From contig JABCTZ010000012.1 in the NCBI GenBank assembly GCA_018238155.1, positions 1 through 64,000 on the forward strand: a stretch of DNA of 64,000 nucleotides, given 5' to 3'. This document shows positions 8,179 through 16,796 of the stretch, piece after piece (the stretch's first letter is position 1; each line of letters begins with the position of its first letter). The notes under the pieces are model-generated. The model ran no database searches, was not told the origin of the DNA, and saw only the letters and a list, made by a program, of their open reading frames with translations. The position numbers and the translations under genes were made by a program. This DNA is from Candidatus Heimdallarchaeota archaeon. Lineage in GTDB: Archaea; Asgardarchaeota; Heimdallarchaeia; JABLTI01.

Positions 8179-9678
8179 ATGAATTGCGATCAATCAAATA
8201 AGGGGAAATCTTTTGAAGAAACCGAAATAGATTCACTTACAATTGAAAAAAATGATTCAGCAATACTGCCAGAACCGTTTCAATCAGCTCTGGAAAATTC
8301 AGAGGAAATACAAGGACAAACAACACAATCTCCAAAACAAAGGTCACAGCTATTTTATTTGATATCTGCTGGAAGTGCGACAGGACAGCAATTTCTATTT
8401 AATTTCTTTTCTGCTTTTGCTGTGCTCGTTGGTGTTACACCAGTTCTTCTTGGTTTCATAACATCAATTCGAAATTTAATGAGCTCCGTATTCCAAGGAA
8501 TAATTGGAAAATTAAGTGATAAAATGGGTAGGCGTTATTTGCTTTTGTTGGGATTTTTCATGGCTTTCTCAAGCTTTGTTGTTCTAATGTTTGTAAATAA
8601 TGTAACAATGTTAATCATAATCTCTGTAATTCAAGCTTTCTCATTGAGCATTATCATTCCAGTTTGGAATGCTACGTTAGGTGATGTAACCGAAATAGAT
8701 GATAGAGCAAGTTATATGGGAAAATTGTCTGCAATGGGGACTGCAATCTCTGTAACTCTAATGCTAGGTTTAGCTGTCGTTTTTTATCTAGCAAGTGATG
8801 TATTTGACGGGTGGGTCATTCTCGGTTGGACTGTTTCAGTAGCAGAAAAAACTAAATATATCGTTGCTTTTGGTGTGGCTGCACTCAATTTCTTCTTGTG
8901 TTTATTAGGTGCATTTCTACTTCAAGAAACGAGAATAATTAAAGATAAAACGAAACCACAACCTAAGATGTTCCTTGCATTGAAAGATCCTACTTTTAGA
9001 AAATATTTCATAGTTAATTCTATATTTGGATTAATAATGGCTACAATGTGGCCTATATTTCCAATCGCTCAAATAGTCATATTAGAAATGACTTTTACAC
9101 AAATAGCAATAATAAATGCTATTTTCGCTGCCTGTGCAAGTTTAGCACAATATTTTGGTGGAAAACTAAGTGACAGAATTGGAAGAAAACCACTGATTAT
9201 TTTTAGTCGTGTTTCAATGTTTACTATACCAATAGTAATGATTGGAGCTATTTTTACAAATAATTGGTTGTTGCTTATCATTTCAAATGTAATAGGTGGA
9301 ACAGCAATAGGGGTAGTAAGTGTAGCTCATAATGCATACCTCTTAGATATTTCTCCAAGAGATCAAATGGGTGCATATTCCGGTTTGAATCAAGTGGGTT
9401 GGGGTATAGCAACTTTTATTGGTTCGTTATCCGCAGGATTCATTGCAACTGCAGTAGAAAATGCTGCTCCAGTTGAATTAGTTGGTGACGAAAGAACAAG
9501 ATACATGATATTAGTAATGTTTACTGCTATTGCCATTCTAAGATTTTTAGTTTCACTTGGCTTTTTCTTCATTAAAGAGAGTTTCAATAAAGAGTCTCGA
9601 GATGCTTTGAATGAACGAAGAAAAAATGGTTATCATCCAGAATATTCTAACGAAGACTCCTCTTCTCAAATGAAATAG
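8179..9678 (+). CDS. MFS transporter (paralogue family of this window)
   Basis: 499 residues: a hydrophilic, Glu/Ser-rich N-terminal tail of about 55 residues, then 12 predicted membrane helices. Two MFS signature loops are clear, GKLSDKMGRR between helices 2 and 3 and GGKLSDRIGRKP between helices 8 and 9. FNFFSAFA near helix 1 and IIPVWNATLGDVTE near helices 4-5 are shared with the other three intact copies (9694, 16797, 18262) and the decayed copy at 11258. The substrate is unknown; drug/proton or sugar antiporters are the usual roles. It converges with the next copy with only 15 bases between them. Confidence 0.85.
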   Translation: MNCDQSNKGKSFEETEIDSLTIEKNDSAILPEPFQSALENSEEIQGQTTQSPKQRSQLFYLISAGSATGQQFLFNFFSAFAVLVGVTPVLLGFITSIRNLMSSVFQGIIGKLSDKMGRRYLLLLGFFMAFSSFVVLMFVNNVTMLIIISVIQAFSLSIIIPVWNATLGDVTEIDDRASYMGKLSAMGTAISVTLMLGLAVVFYLASDVFDGWVILGWTVSVAEKTKYIVAFGVAALNFFLCLLGAFLLQETRIIKDKTKPQPKMFLALKDPTFRKYFIVNSIFGLIMATMWPIFPIAQIVILEMTFTQIAIINAIFAACASLAQYFGGKLSDRIGRKPLIIFSRVSMFTIPIVMIGAIFTNNWLLLIISNVIGGTAIGVVSVAHNAYLLDISPRDQMGAYSGLNQVGWGIATFIGSLSAGFIATAVENAAPVELVGDERTRYMILVMFTAIAILRFLVSLGFFFIKESFNKESRDALNERRKNGYHPEYSNEDSSSQMK

Positions 9679-9693
9679 TTAGTCAAATTTCAG

Positions 9694-11118
9694 TTAACCA
9701 CTATTTAATTTTCCATTCTGGCGATCTTCTCTAACATTTTTTGGTAGGCTTTCAGTAACAAAGAAAAAACCTACAGAAGCAAAAAATCTTAGAATTGATA
9801 TTCCAATTAACATCCAAAATATCGTAAAGAATAAACCATAAGACGATTCTAGAGAATCAATAATGAATCCTGATGCAAGAGAACCACAAAAGGTTGTAAT
9901 ACCAAAGAACAATTCTCGAATACCAGAATATGCTCCCATTAAGTCATCTGGAGCTAAATCTAAAGTTAGAGCATTAAGAGAAACGAAAAATGTTCCTGTG
10001 CCAAAGCCTGCTAAAGTATTAGCCGCAATTAACCAAAGCCAATTTCCAGTAACAATTGCAGGGAGCATGCTAACAGGATAGAACACTAAAACAAAGGCTC
10101 CAAAAACGAATAACGGCTTCCGACCAAATTTATCGCTTAACTTGCCAGATATTACCTGAACCAAACTCATGACCATTATAAAGACAGAAGAGAGAATGGC
10201 TATTTGATAGAACTCCATATTAAGATACTTCACTTGAAGAATAGGACTTACCGGCCAAAAAAAGGACAAACTAAAACCAAACAAAGAGTAGAAAGCAACA
10301 AATTTCATGAAATTTTTATCTTGAAAAGCAATACGCATTTGAGGGCGGTTGTGAGTAAGATCCTCACTTCTAGTTTCTTTAAGGCTTAAAATAAGGGCGG
10401 AAGCAATTAAGGAGTTTACTGCTGCAATAGCAAACGCAATGCTATATTGTACACGCCAGTCAATATAAACAGTCCATCCTCCAATGACCCACCCCTCATA
10501 TACATTAGTAAGATAAAAGATCAATGCAATTGCAAGCGAAAATGAAACTGAAATCAAGCGACCTAAAGAAGCAATTTTACCAATAAAAGTTGCTCGAATC
10601 TCAGGTTTTGTTACATCACCCAATAACGCATTCCATGTGGGAACAAAGATACTGAGTGAGAGAGCTTGGATAATAGCAATAGTTACGATTAACCAAGTAC
10701 TTTCAAAGAAAATCAAAGGAACTGTTATCGCGAAATTCAAAAAAATACCTATGAACAAAATGAATTTTCGACCCAATTTGTCACTTAAATAACCAATGAA
10801 TGGTTGGAAAACTGAACTGAGCAAATTACGGATGGAGGTAATAAAACCCATTAATGCTCCTGTAACATTTGCTTCAGCAGCAAAAGCTGAAAAGAAATTA
10901 CCAAAGAAAAATTGCCCAGTAGAAGTGAAGACAGATAATAACCAGAAGAGGATTTTTTTATTTCCTTTAGTATCTATGAGTGGTTCTTCTTCAGGTATCA
11001 CTTGTTTGTCCTTGTCAATACTAGCATCCGCAATATCTACAATTGTAGTTCTATCCATAATTGCTACAGATGGGTTAGGATTATTTCCCATTTGTTCTAA
11101 TACATTTTCGTCATTCAA
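9694..11118 (-). CDS. MFS transporter (paralogue family of this window)
   Basis: 474 residues with a polar N-terminal tail of about 50 residues, followed by 12 predicted helices. Signature loops GYLSDKLGRK and GKLSDKFGRK are intact, as are the family marks GNFFSAFA and FVPTWNALLGDVTK. The longest frame begins at a TTG; an ATG nine codons later (base 11091) is an alternative start. It is closest by eye to the 18262 copy (both have LIFFESTW-like helix 3). Function unknown beyond transport. Confidence 0.83.
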   Translation of the reverse strand: MNDENVLEQMGNNPNPSVAIMDRTTIVDIADASIDKDKQVIPEEEPLIDTKGNKKILFWLLSVFTSTGQFFFGNFFSAFAAEANVTGALMGFITSIRNLLSSVFQPFIGYLSDKLGRKFILFIGIFLNFAITVPLIFFESTWLIVTIAIIQALSLSIFVPTWNALLGDVTKPEIRATFIGKIASLGRLISVSFSLAIALIFYLTNVYEGWVIGGWTVYIDWRVQYSIAFAIAAVNSLIASALILSLKETRSEDLTHNRPQMRIAFQDKNFMKFVAFYSLFGFSLSFFWPVSPILQVKYLNMEFYQIAILSSVFIMVMSLVQVISGKLSDKFGRKPLFVFGAFVLVFYPVSMLPAIVTGNWLWLIAANTLAGFGTGTFFVSLNALTLDLAPDDLMGAYSGIRELFFGITTFCGSLASGFIIDSLESSYGLFFTIFWMLIGISILRFFASVGFFFVTESLPKNVREDRQNGKLNSG

Positions 11119-11254
11119 AAAATAATTGCTCCACTCAAATATCTATAATCAGTTTAAGTGTTCAATGGAATTTAAATGATTGTACTGATTTTAATTAATG
11201 GTATTATTTTTACTTGCCAAAAAACAATTGGTTTGTTTTGCAAACAAACGAAAG

Positions 11255-11745
11255 TGGTTAGTCTATTGTTTTTGATGTCAGCTTTCTTTTGATAAAGAAG
11301 TAACTAATGGATGGGAGAACTCTCATATTTGCGATTGTAATGGTAGTGAAGATACCATGATAATCAATCCAATAGGTTGAGCTAATAACATCGCAATAAA
11401 ACCCGCGCTCAGAGAACCAATAAAAGTAGCACGGTTTTAGGTTCAGTAACATCTCCGAGAACTGCATTCCAGTTTGGTGTCACTACACTAATAGAAAAAG
11501 CTTGTAGAATTGCCACTCCAACAATTTGTAACCAGATGTTCTCAAAGATTATCAATGGAATATGTATAAGTAAACCAAGGATGAACCCTGTAATAAGGAT
11601 AAATTTCCGATCAAAAGTATCAGATAAACGACCAACGAATCCTTGAAAGAGACCAGTGAGCAAATTATGAAAGGACATGAGAAAACCAAGTTTCGTTGCA
11701 GAAACAACTGCTAAGCGAGCAAAAACATAGAAAAAATAACCTTAT
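11255..11745 (-). pseudogene. Decayed MFS transporter with large internal deletion
   Basis: Translations of the minus strand give an N-terminal half in one frame (11409-11678: SFHNLLTGLFQGFVGRLSD, then SVVTPNWNAVLGDVTEP) very close to the 18262 transporter, and then jump to the C-terminal end in another frame (11258-11467: SLSAGF ... SYFFIKRK), close to the 16797 transporter. Helices 5 to about 10 are missing. The join falls in ACCAATAAAAG (11416-11426), an 11-base string present at both parental sites. N-terminal traces continue to about 11745. No intact frame remains. Confidence 0.8.
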
Positions 11746-11760
11746 TTAATAGCGGTAGTA

Positions 11761-11827
11761 TCTTGTGAGGAATTTTTGGTCGTTGGAAATATTCTAACCA
11801 ACCCGAATCTACAAATGGTTTTTGGTA
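11761..11827 (-). pseudogene. Fragment of an AttH/CrtC-like gene 3' end
   Basis: This stretch matches, with few changes, bases 19800-19866, the 3' end of the lipocalin-like gene at 19751-20839. It sits upstream of the decayed MFS copy in the same order and strand as the intact gene pair, so it belongs to the same duplicated and decayed segment. Too short to encode anything. Confidence 0.65.
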
Positions 11828-11880
11828 AATTTTTTGAAGCACTAATAAAGAAGAAAGTTGTTACACATTAAAACAGAACC

Positions 11881-11888
11881 TTTAAATA
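11881..11888 (+). promoter_or_regulatory. TATA box of the leucine operon (probable)
   Basis: TTTAAATA preceded by AGAACC fits an archaeal BRE/TATA element. It would place the transcript start around 11910-11915, just before the GGTGA of the short leader frame at 11935. Confidence 0.45.
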
Positions 11889-11934
11889 GTTTTTAGTCTG
11901 CAGTCTCTTAATTGAAATATGTTAGGTGAATTTT

Positions 11935-11964
11935 ATGGTTTGGAGGAATAGTTTTCTTATATAA
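11935..11964 (+). CDS. Nine-codon leader peptide before leuA (candidate)
   Basis: ATG to TAA encodes MVWRNSFLI. It has the best ribosome-binding site in the region (GGTGA, 11925-11929, 5 bases before the ATG), while leuA itself starts 4 bases after this stop and has no close site of its own. The leuA frame has a stop upstream (11927-11929), so the ATG cannot be a leuA start. The Leu-Ile codons just before the stop, and a second such frame before leuC, suggest a translational-coupling or amino-acid-sensing leader. No protein evidence exists for it here. Confidence 0.4.
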   Translation: MVWRNSFLI

Positions 11965-11968
11965 TCAA

Positions 11969-13459
11969 ATGCCTGATACTATACAGATATTTGACACTAC
12001 ATTAAGGGACGGCGAACAAACACCAGGTGTTTCTTTAACACCAGAAAAAAAACTAGAAATTGCTCATTCTTTGGATGCTCTTGGTGTTGATATTATTGAA
12101 GCAGGATTTCCAATCACTAGCCAAGGTGAAATTAAGGCTATCAAGATGATAGCGAATGAAGGTCTGACAGCGGAAATCTGTGGCTTGGCAAGAACACTGA
12201 AACAAGATATTGATCGTTGTTTGGCTTGTGATGTGGACAGAATCCATACGTTTATCGCTACTAGTGATATCCACATGGAACACAAGCTGAAAAAAACCAG
12301 TGAGCAGGTTTTGGAACAAGCAGTTTCAGCAATAGAATATGCCAAAGAACATGGCATAACTGTTGAATTCTCAGCTGAAGATGCTACTCGAACTCGGATT
12401 GATTTTCTATTAGAGATTTTTCAAGCAGTAACGGAAGCTGGAGCTGATGTGCTAAACATTCCTGATACTGTTGGAGTGGCAATTCCACAAGCAATGACTT
12501 GGTTGGTTGATCAGGTAAGAAGTGTTACTGATGCCAAAATATCCGTTCACTGCCATGACGACTTAGGGCTTGCAGTTGCAAACTCTCTCGCAGCAATAGA
12601 AGCAGGGGCTGAACAAGTTCATTGTTGTATTAATGGTGTTGGCGAGAGAGCAGGAAATGCAGCTCTTGAGGAAGTTGCTGTAGCATTACAGTTCATGTAC
12701 AATGTTGAAACTCAACTTGACCTTACTCGGTTATGTGAAACCTCACGACTCGTCTCTCGAGTGATGGGGGTGCCACTAGCACCGAATAAAGCAATAGTTG
12801 GAAAAAATGCCTTCTCTCACGAAAGTGGCATCCATACTCATGGAATCATTGCCTCTCCACTGACCTATGAACCAATTGCTCCTGAACTTGTAGGGGCACA
12901 CAGAAAATTGGTTGCTGGGAAACATTGTGGAGGTCATGGCGTCAAAGAGATTCTGAAAACGATGGGCATTATTCCCAATCAAGAGCAGTTAAAACTCATT
13001 GTCAAGAAAATCAAAGCTCTTGGCGATAAGGGGATTCGGATAACTGATACGGATATTCGTGCCATTGCTAATACGGCACTTGTAAGTACTCCTCTTGAAG
13101 AGAAAGTTCTCCATCTAGAAGAATTGCTTGTTGTAACTGGAACAAACGCAAGTCCTACAGCTACCATAAGACTAGCTGTTAACGGAAAGCCTTACATTTA
13201 TGCAGAAAATGGGGTTGGTCCTATTGACGCTGCCATAAATGCTGTCCAAAAAGCCTGTGAAGCGGCTGGAAAGTTTTCCCTTCAAGAGTTTCGAATAGAA
13301 GCAATCACAGACGGAACAGCTGCAGTCGCAGAAACCATTGTTACCATAGAGGATGACCAAGGTAGGCGAACGTCTGCACGAGGAGTAAGCGAAGACATCG
13401 TGACTTCAGGAGTAGAAGCTATCATTGAGGCGATTAATCACCTCTTAGAGAGCTCTTGA
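11969..13459 (+). CDS. leuA: 2-isopropylmalate synthase / citramalate synthase family
   Basis: 496 residues. Condenses acetyl-CoA with a 2-oxoacid; with leuC, leuD and leuB downstream the likely product is 2-isopropylmalate, the first step of leucine synthesis. The catalytic TIM barrel begins DTTLRDGEQTPGVS, with metal ligands in HCHDD and the flexible GVGERAGNAALEE loop. Residues from about 360 on form the linker and the LeuA dimer regulatory domain (TIRLAVNGKPY ... DGTAAVAETIVTIED), which in relatives binds leucine or isoleucine for feedback inhibition. Citramalate synthase is a close alternative that sequence inspection cannot exclude. The upstream short frame is described separately. Confidence 0.88.
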   Translation: MPDTIQIFDTTLRDGEQTPGVSLTPEKKLEIAHSLDALGVDIIEAGFPITSQGEIKAIKMIANEGLTAEICGLARTLKQDIDRCLACDVDRIHTFIATSDIHMEHKLKKTSEQVLEQAVSAIEYAKEHGITVEFSAEDATRTRIDFLLEIFQAVTEAGADVLNIPDTVGVAIPQAMTWLVDQVRSVTDAKISVHCHDDLGLAVANSLAAIEAGAEQVHCCINGVGERAGNAALEEVAVALQFMYNVETQLDLTRLCETSRLVSRVMGVPLAPNKAIVGKNAFSHESGIHTHGIIASPLTYEPIAPELVGAHRKLVAGKHCGGHGVKEILKTMGIIPNQEQLKLIVKKIKALGDKGIRITDTDIRAIANTALVSTPLEEKVLHLEELLVVTGTNASPTATIRLAVNGKPYIYAENGVGPIDAAINAVQKACEAAGKFSLQEFRIEAITDGTAAVAETIVTIEDDQGRRTSARGVSEDIVTSGVEAIIEAINHLLESS

Positions 13460-13482
13460 AGTTCTCTTGACTATTACAGTAT

Positions 13483-13552
13483 CCACTAAGAAGGAGAATG
13501 GAATCAGAAACAGTTGTCCTGTCAATTTTGTGACTGTTAGCTGCCTTAGTGG
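13483..13552 (+). promoter_or_regulatory. Nested stem-loop in the leuA-leuC gap
   Basis: CCACTAAG (13483-13490) pairs with CTTAGTGG (13545-13552), extendable to 10 pairs with one G-U. Inside it AACAGT (13509-13514) pairs with ACTGTT (13533-13538). The inner stem encloses the Val-Val-Leu-Ser-Ile-Leu codons of the 11-codon frame at 13498, so a translating ribosome would open it. It resembles an attenuator-like or processing structure; no strong T-run follows. Confidence 0.45.
13498..13533 (+). CDS. Eleven-codon leader peptide before leuC (candidate)
   Basis: ATG to TGA encodes MESETVVLSIL; five of its last six residues are branched-chain amino acids. AAGGAG lies immediately before the ATG, which is closer than usual for a ribosome-binding site, so translation is uncertain. 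The frame lies inside a nested stem-loop in the 152-base gap between leuA and leuC. Confidence 0.35.
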   Translation: MESETVVLSIL

Positions 13553-13611
13553 GTGCTCGTATTTGAAATTTGAATCTTGAAAAGCAATGATAAGAAAAAT
13601 GGTGATGATGT

Positions 13612-14874
13612 ATGGATATGACAATTACAGAGAAGATATTAGCAAAATCAGCTGGGAAATCTCAAGTAACTCCCGGAGAAATTATAAATGCAAATATCGA
13701 TATTGCCTTAACTCATGATGTTTTGTGTGGTCCTACTGCAGAAGAATTTTGGCAGCTTGGCATTGAAAAAGTTTGGGACCCAGAAAAAATAGTTGTTACC
13801 CCAGACCACTTTGTTCCTGCGAAAGATATCGCTTCAGCAAAATTGTACCAAACAATGGAAAAGTTCGTTAAACAACAGGGGATAAGGAACTACTATCCTT
13901 TAGGGAGACATGGAATCTGCCATGTTATGTTGTCCCAAGAAAGGTTTGCAAAACCTGGGATAGTTATTGTTGGGACGGACAGTCACACTTGTACAAGTGG
14001 TGCAATGGGCGCATTTGCTGCAGGAATCGGAACAACAGATATGGCAGGAGTTTTTGCCACTGGAAAATGCTGGTTCAGAGTTCCAGAGTCAATAAAATTC
14101 GTTCTTTCTGGAAACTTGAGAGAATCAGTGTATGCGAAGGATGTAATTTTACACATCCTTTCAGAAATTGGAGTAGACGGTGCGCTCTATAAAGCAATGG
14201 AATTCACAGGTCCTATAATAAACGGGCTCATTATGGATGAACGCTTTGTTCTCTGCAATATGGCTATTGAAGCAGGAGCAAAAAATGGTATCATCAATCC
14301 TGACAAAAGAACACAGAGCTATCTAAGAGGACATGTAGTAGAACAGCAGCAACAATTGACAAGTGATGTTAAAGCTGACTATAACGAAGAATTTTCTATT
14401 GACGTTTCAGAGCTAGAGCCTTCAGTAGCAGTTCCCTGCTTGCCTTCAAACGTTAAGACCGTTAGAGAAGTTCAGTCTATTGCAATTGATCAAGCAGTGA
14501 TAGGGTCTTGTACCGGAGGGCGATTATCAGATCTAAGAATCGCTGCTCAAGTCCTAAAAAACAAATGTGTTCATTCTTACACTCGGTTGATAGTTATTCC
14601 CGCAACTCAAAAGATCTACTCTCAAGCTCTACAAGAGGGCTTATTGCAAATCTTCATGGAAGCAGGAGCAGTAATCTCCACACCTACTTGTGGACCTTGT
14701 TTAGGAGGGCACATGGGAATTCTAGGGGAAAATGAAGTAGCTATCACTACAACTAATCGGAATTTCAAAGGGAGAATGGGACATGAATCTTCTAAGATTT
14801 ACCTAGCTTCTGCAGCAACGGTTGCCGCATCAGCTGTCAAGGGGGAAATAATCGATCCGAGGGATTTAGTTTGA
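13612..14874 (+). CDS. leuC: 3-isopropylmalate dehydratase large subunit (aconitase family)
   Basis: 420 residues, the usual length for the archaeal LeuC/homoaconitase large subunit. Isomerises 2- to 3-isopropylmalate with LeuD. The [4Fe-4S] ligands are visible: a Cys in GTDSHTCTSGA, and the pair in PTCGPCLGGH. HGICHVMLSQE and GSCTGGRLSDL are other family landmarks. GGTGA lies 6 bases before the ATG. The stop overlaps the leuD start by 4 bases (TTGA), which implies coupled translation. Methanogen homoaconitase is a paralogous alternative; the leuABCD context favours leucine. Confidence 0.92.
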   Translation: MDMTITEKILAKSAGKSQVTPGEIINANIDIALTHDVLCGPTAEEFWQLGIEKVWDPEKIVVTPDHFVPAKDIASAKLYQTMEKFVKQQGIRNYYPLGRHGICHVMLSQERFAKPGIVIVGTDSHTCTSGAMGAFAAGIGTTDMAGVFATGKCWFRVPESIKFVLSGNLRESVYAKDVILHILSEIGVDGALYKAMEFTGPIINGLIMDERFVLCNMAIEAGAKNGIINPDKRTQSYLRGHVVEQQQQLTSDVKADYNEEFSIDVSELEPSVAVPCLPSNVKTVREVQSIAIDQAVIGSCTGGRLSDLRIAAQVLKNKCVHSYTRLIVIPATQKIYSQALQEGLLQIFMEAGAVISTPTCGPCLGGHMGILGENEVAITTTNRNFKGRMGHESSKIYLASAATVAASAVKGEIIDPRDLV

Positions 14875-15407
14875 AAAAGAAAATACAGATGATACAAGGA
14901 AATGCCATAACCTATGGTGATCATATAGATACGGATGTAATCATTGCAGCTTCATATCTAATACATGGAAGTGATATAGACTATTTGAAGCAGTATGCAA
15001 TGGAGAGAGTTGATCCTAACTTTCATGAGAAAATAAGTGAAGGGTCATCTATCATAGTTTCTGGAAGCAACTTTGGTTGTGGGTCTTCCCGCCAACAAGC
15101 ACCAGAAGTTTTGAAAGCAGCAGGAATAGAAGCTGTGGTAGCAGAATCCTTTGCTAGGATTTTCTTCAGAAATGCCATCAATATTGGCTTGCCTGTTTTT
15201 ATCGCTCCTGGAATTTCAGCTATCACACAAGAAGGTGACAGAATTAGTATTGATACTGTAGCAGGAGTGGTATTCAACCAGTCAAAGAGTGAGAAGATTC
15301 AAACAACAACAATTCCTGCCTTCATGCGAGAAATTCTTGAGAATGGAGGACTAATTCCTCACCTGAAAAAAAGTCTGCTTACTTGTAAGGAGGAAATGAC
15401 GAGATGA
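14871..15407 (+). CDS. leuD: 3-isopropylmalate dehydratase small subunit
   Basis: 178 residues; swivelling domain partner of LeuC. YGDHIDTDVIIAASYL at the start and FGCGSSRQQAPEVLKAAG (substrate-binding GxGSSR loop) are diagnostic. Start is a TTG overlapping the leuC stop; an ATG six codons later is possible. Ends with an AAGGAGG site and an ATGA overlap with leuB. Confidence 0.92.
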   Translation: MKKKIQMIQGNAITYGDHIDTDVIIAASYLIHGSDIDYLKQYAMERVDPNFHEKISEGSSIIVSGSNFGCGSSRQQAPEVLKAAGIEAVVAESFARIFFRNAINIGLPVFIAPGISAITQEGDRISIDTVAGVVFNQSKSEKIQTTTIPAFMREILENGGLIPHLKKSLLTCKEEMTR

Positions 15408-16423
15408 AAAAATATGAAGTCATGGTAATTCTAGGAGATGGAATTGGTCCAGAAGTTATGGCAGTAACAATTGATATACTCAAATCTTCTGAAGCGAAAC
15501 TCAAGTTCAACTATTTCGAAGCTGGAGATTGTACTTTAGAGAAACAGGGAATTGCCCTCCCTGAAGCTACTCTTGAGGCTGCAAAAAAGGCAGAAGTTAT
15601 CCTAAAAGGACCAATCGGTGAATCCGCAAAGGATGTTGTATTGCCCTTAAGACAGACTCTAGACCTTTATGCAAACATCCGCCCTGCAAGAAATCTCCCA
15701 GGGATAGAAACAAGGTTAAAACCAAATGAAGTGGTAGATCTAGTCATTGTTAGAGAAAACACCGAAGGACTCTACTCGAGAAAGGGTGGCGTGAAGGAAG
15801 ACTATGCTTTTGACATGAAAATAGCCTCAAAAAGAGCTAGTCAAAGGATAATGACTCTTGGTTGTCAAATCGCTCAAAAAAGAAAGAGGAAAGTATCTGT
15901 GGTTCACAAAGCTAATGTCCTCAAAGCTGACAAGTATTTTCGGGATGTTTGTGAGGATATTGGAAAACAGTATTCTGACCTTGAAATTGAGCATATGTAC
16001 GTCGACAATTGTGCCTATCAACTGATACATGATCCAACACAGTTTGATGTGCTAGTGATGCAAAATCTCTTTGGAGATATTCTAAGTGATGAAGCATCAT
16101 GGGTTCAAGGAGGATTGGGGCTTTCTCCAGGAGCGAACCTTGGAGAAAAGCAAGGAATGTTTGAACCCGTTCATGGCGCAGCTTGGACTCTAAAAGGAAA
16201 AAATGTTGCAAATCCGACCGCAATGATACTAAGTGCTGTAATGATGCTCACTTGGTTGGGGGAAAAATATGACGATAAGGATTTACAAGATCAGGCACTT
16301 CGAATTGAGGATGCTGTACAAACTGCACTTATGGATGGACACAAGACTACAGATGTAGGTGGTAAGCTGACAACAACAAAGTTTGTTGAAAAAGTAAGAG
16401 AAAACTTAGAATCAGTAACTTGA
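15404..16423 (+). CDS. leuB: 3-isopropylmalate dehydrogenase (isocitrate/isopropylmalate DH family)
   Basis: 339 residues. Oxidatively decarboxylates 3-isopropylmalate to the 2-oxo acid using NAD(P). Marks: LGDGIGPEVM at the N-terminus, RPARNLPG and VIVRENTEGLYSRKGG for substrate binding, KANVLK, and NLFGDILSDEAS, where the Asp residues bind Mg. PVHGAAWTLKGKNVANPTA contains the nucleotide-binding loop; the residue type that fixes NAD versus NADP was not resolved. An AAGGAGG site lies before the start. Homoisocitrate dehydrogenase is a related alternative. Last gene of the leu operon; a stem-loop with T-rich tail follows. Confidence 0.88.
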   Translation: MKKYEVMVILGDGIGPEVMAVTIDILKSSEAKLKFNYFEAGDCTLEKQGIALPEATLEAAKKAEVILKGPIGESAKDVVLPLRQTLDLYANIRPARNLPGIETRLKPNEVVDLVIVRENTEGLYSRKGGVKEDYAFDMKIASKRASQRIMTLGCQIAQKRKRKVSVVHKANVLKADKYFRDVCEDIGKQYSDLEIEHMYVDNCAYQLIHDPTQFDVLVMQNLFGDILSDEASWVQGGLGLSPGANLGEKQGMFEPVHGAAWTLKGKNVANPTAMILSAVMMLTWLGEKYDDKDLQDQALRIEDAVQTALMDGHKTTDVGGKLTTTKFVEKVRENLESVT

Positions 16424-16796
16424 TACGTCCATAATTTATTCGAAAATTGGATTTATGAACAATTGTTTCCATAAGTCCCCCTTTTTCCTTTTTGATGTTC
16501 GCTTTAATTACTCAAGTTTCTCTATTCAACAATTCTCTGCCTAAACATCTTCAATGAATTTTGTAATGTTCTTCTGAAAAGAAAAAGCTGGATCTTTATA
16601 CTCCTTATTTAAGAAATGATATTGATGCAAATGTAATCTAGCTTGGAATTAAAGAATTTAAGATTGTTATATTGATTTAGATAGTTAAAATGCAAATTTC
16701 GATAGCAACTTCAGAGCAATCAAAAATTATCATGTTAAGAGTCATTATGTCATAAGTAATTGGTAACTGGTATATTTTGTAAACCAAATCAAGAGC
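16424..16796. other. 373-base gene-free gap after the leucine operon
   Basis: Apart from the terminator-like hairpin at 16449-16496 I see only AT-rich sequence with no convincing frame. The flanking genes converge, so no promoter for either is expected here. Confidence 0.5.
16449..16496 (+). terminator. Terminator-like hairpin of the leucine operon
   Basis: GGATTTATG (16449-16457) pairs with CATAAGTCC (16470-16478) with one G-U; the loop contains the palindrome AACAATTGTT. The tract CCCTTTTTCCTTTTTG follows directly, as in a T-rich archaeal or intrinsic terminator. Confidence 0.6.

Noticed and set aside
13483..13552. tRNA or tRNA-like gene in the leuA-leuC gap
   Set aside because: The stem pattern lacks a T loop (TTCAANNC) and an anticodon arm, so it is not a tRNA.
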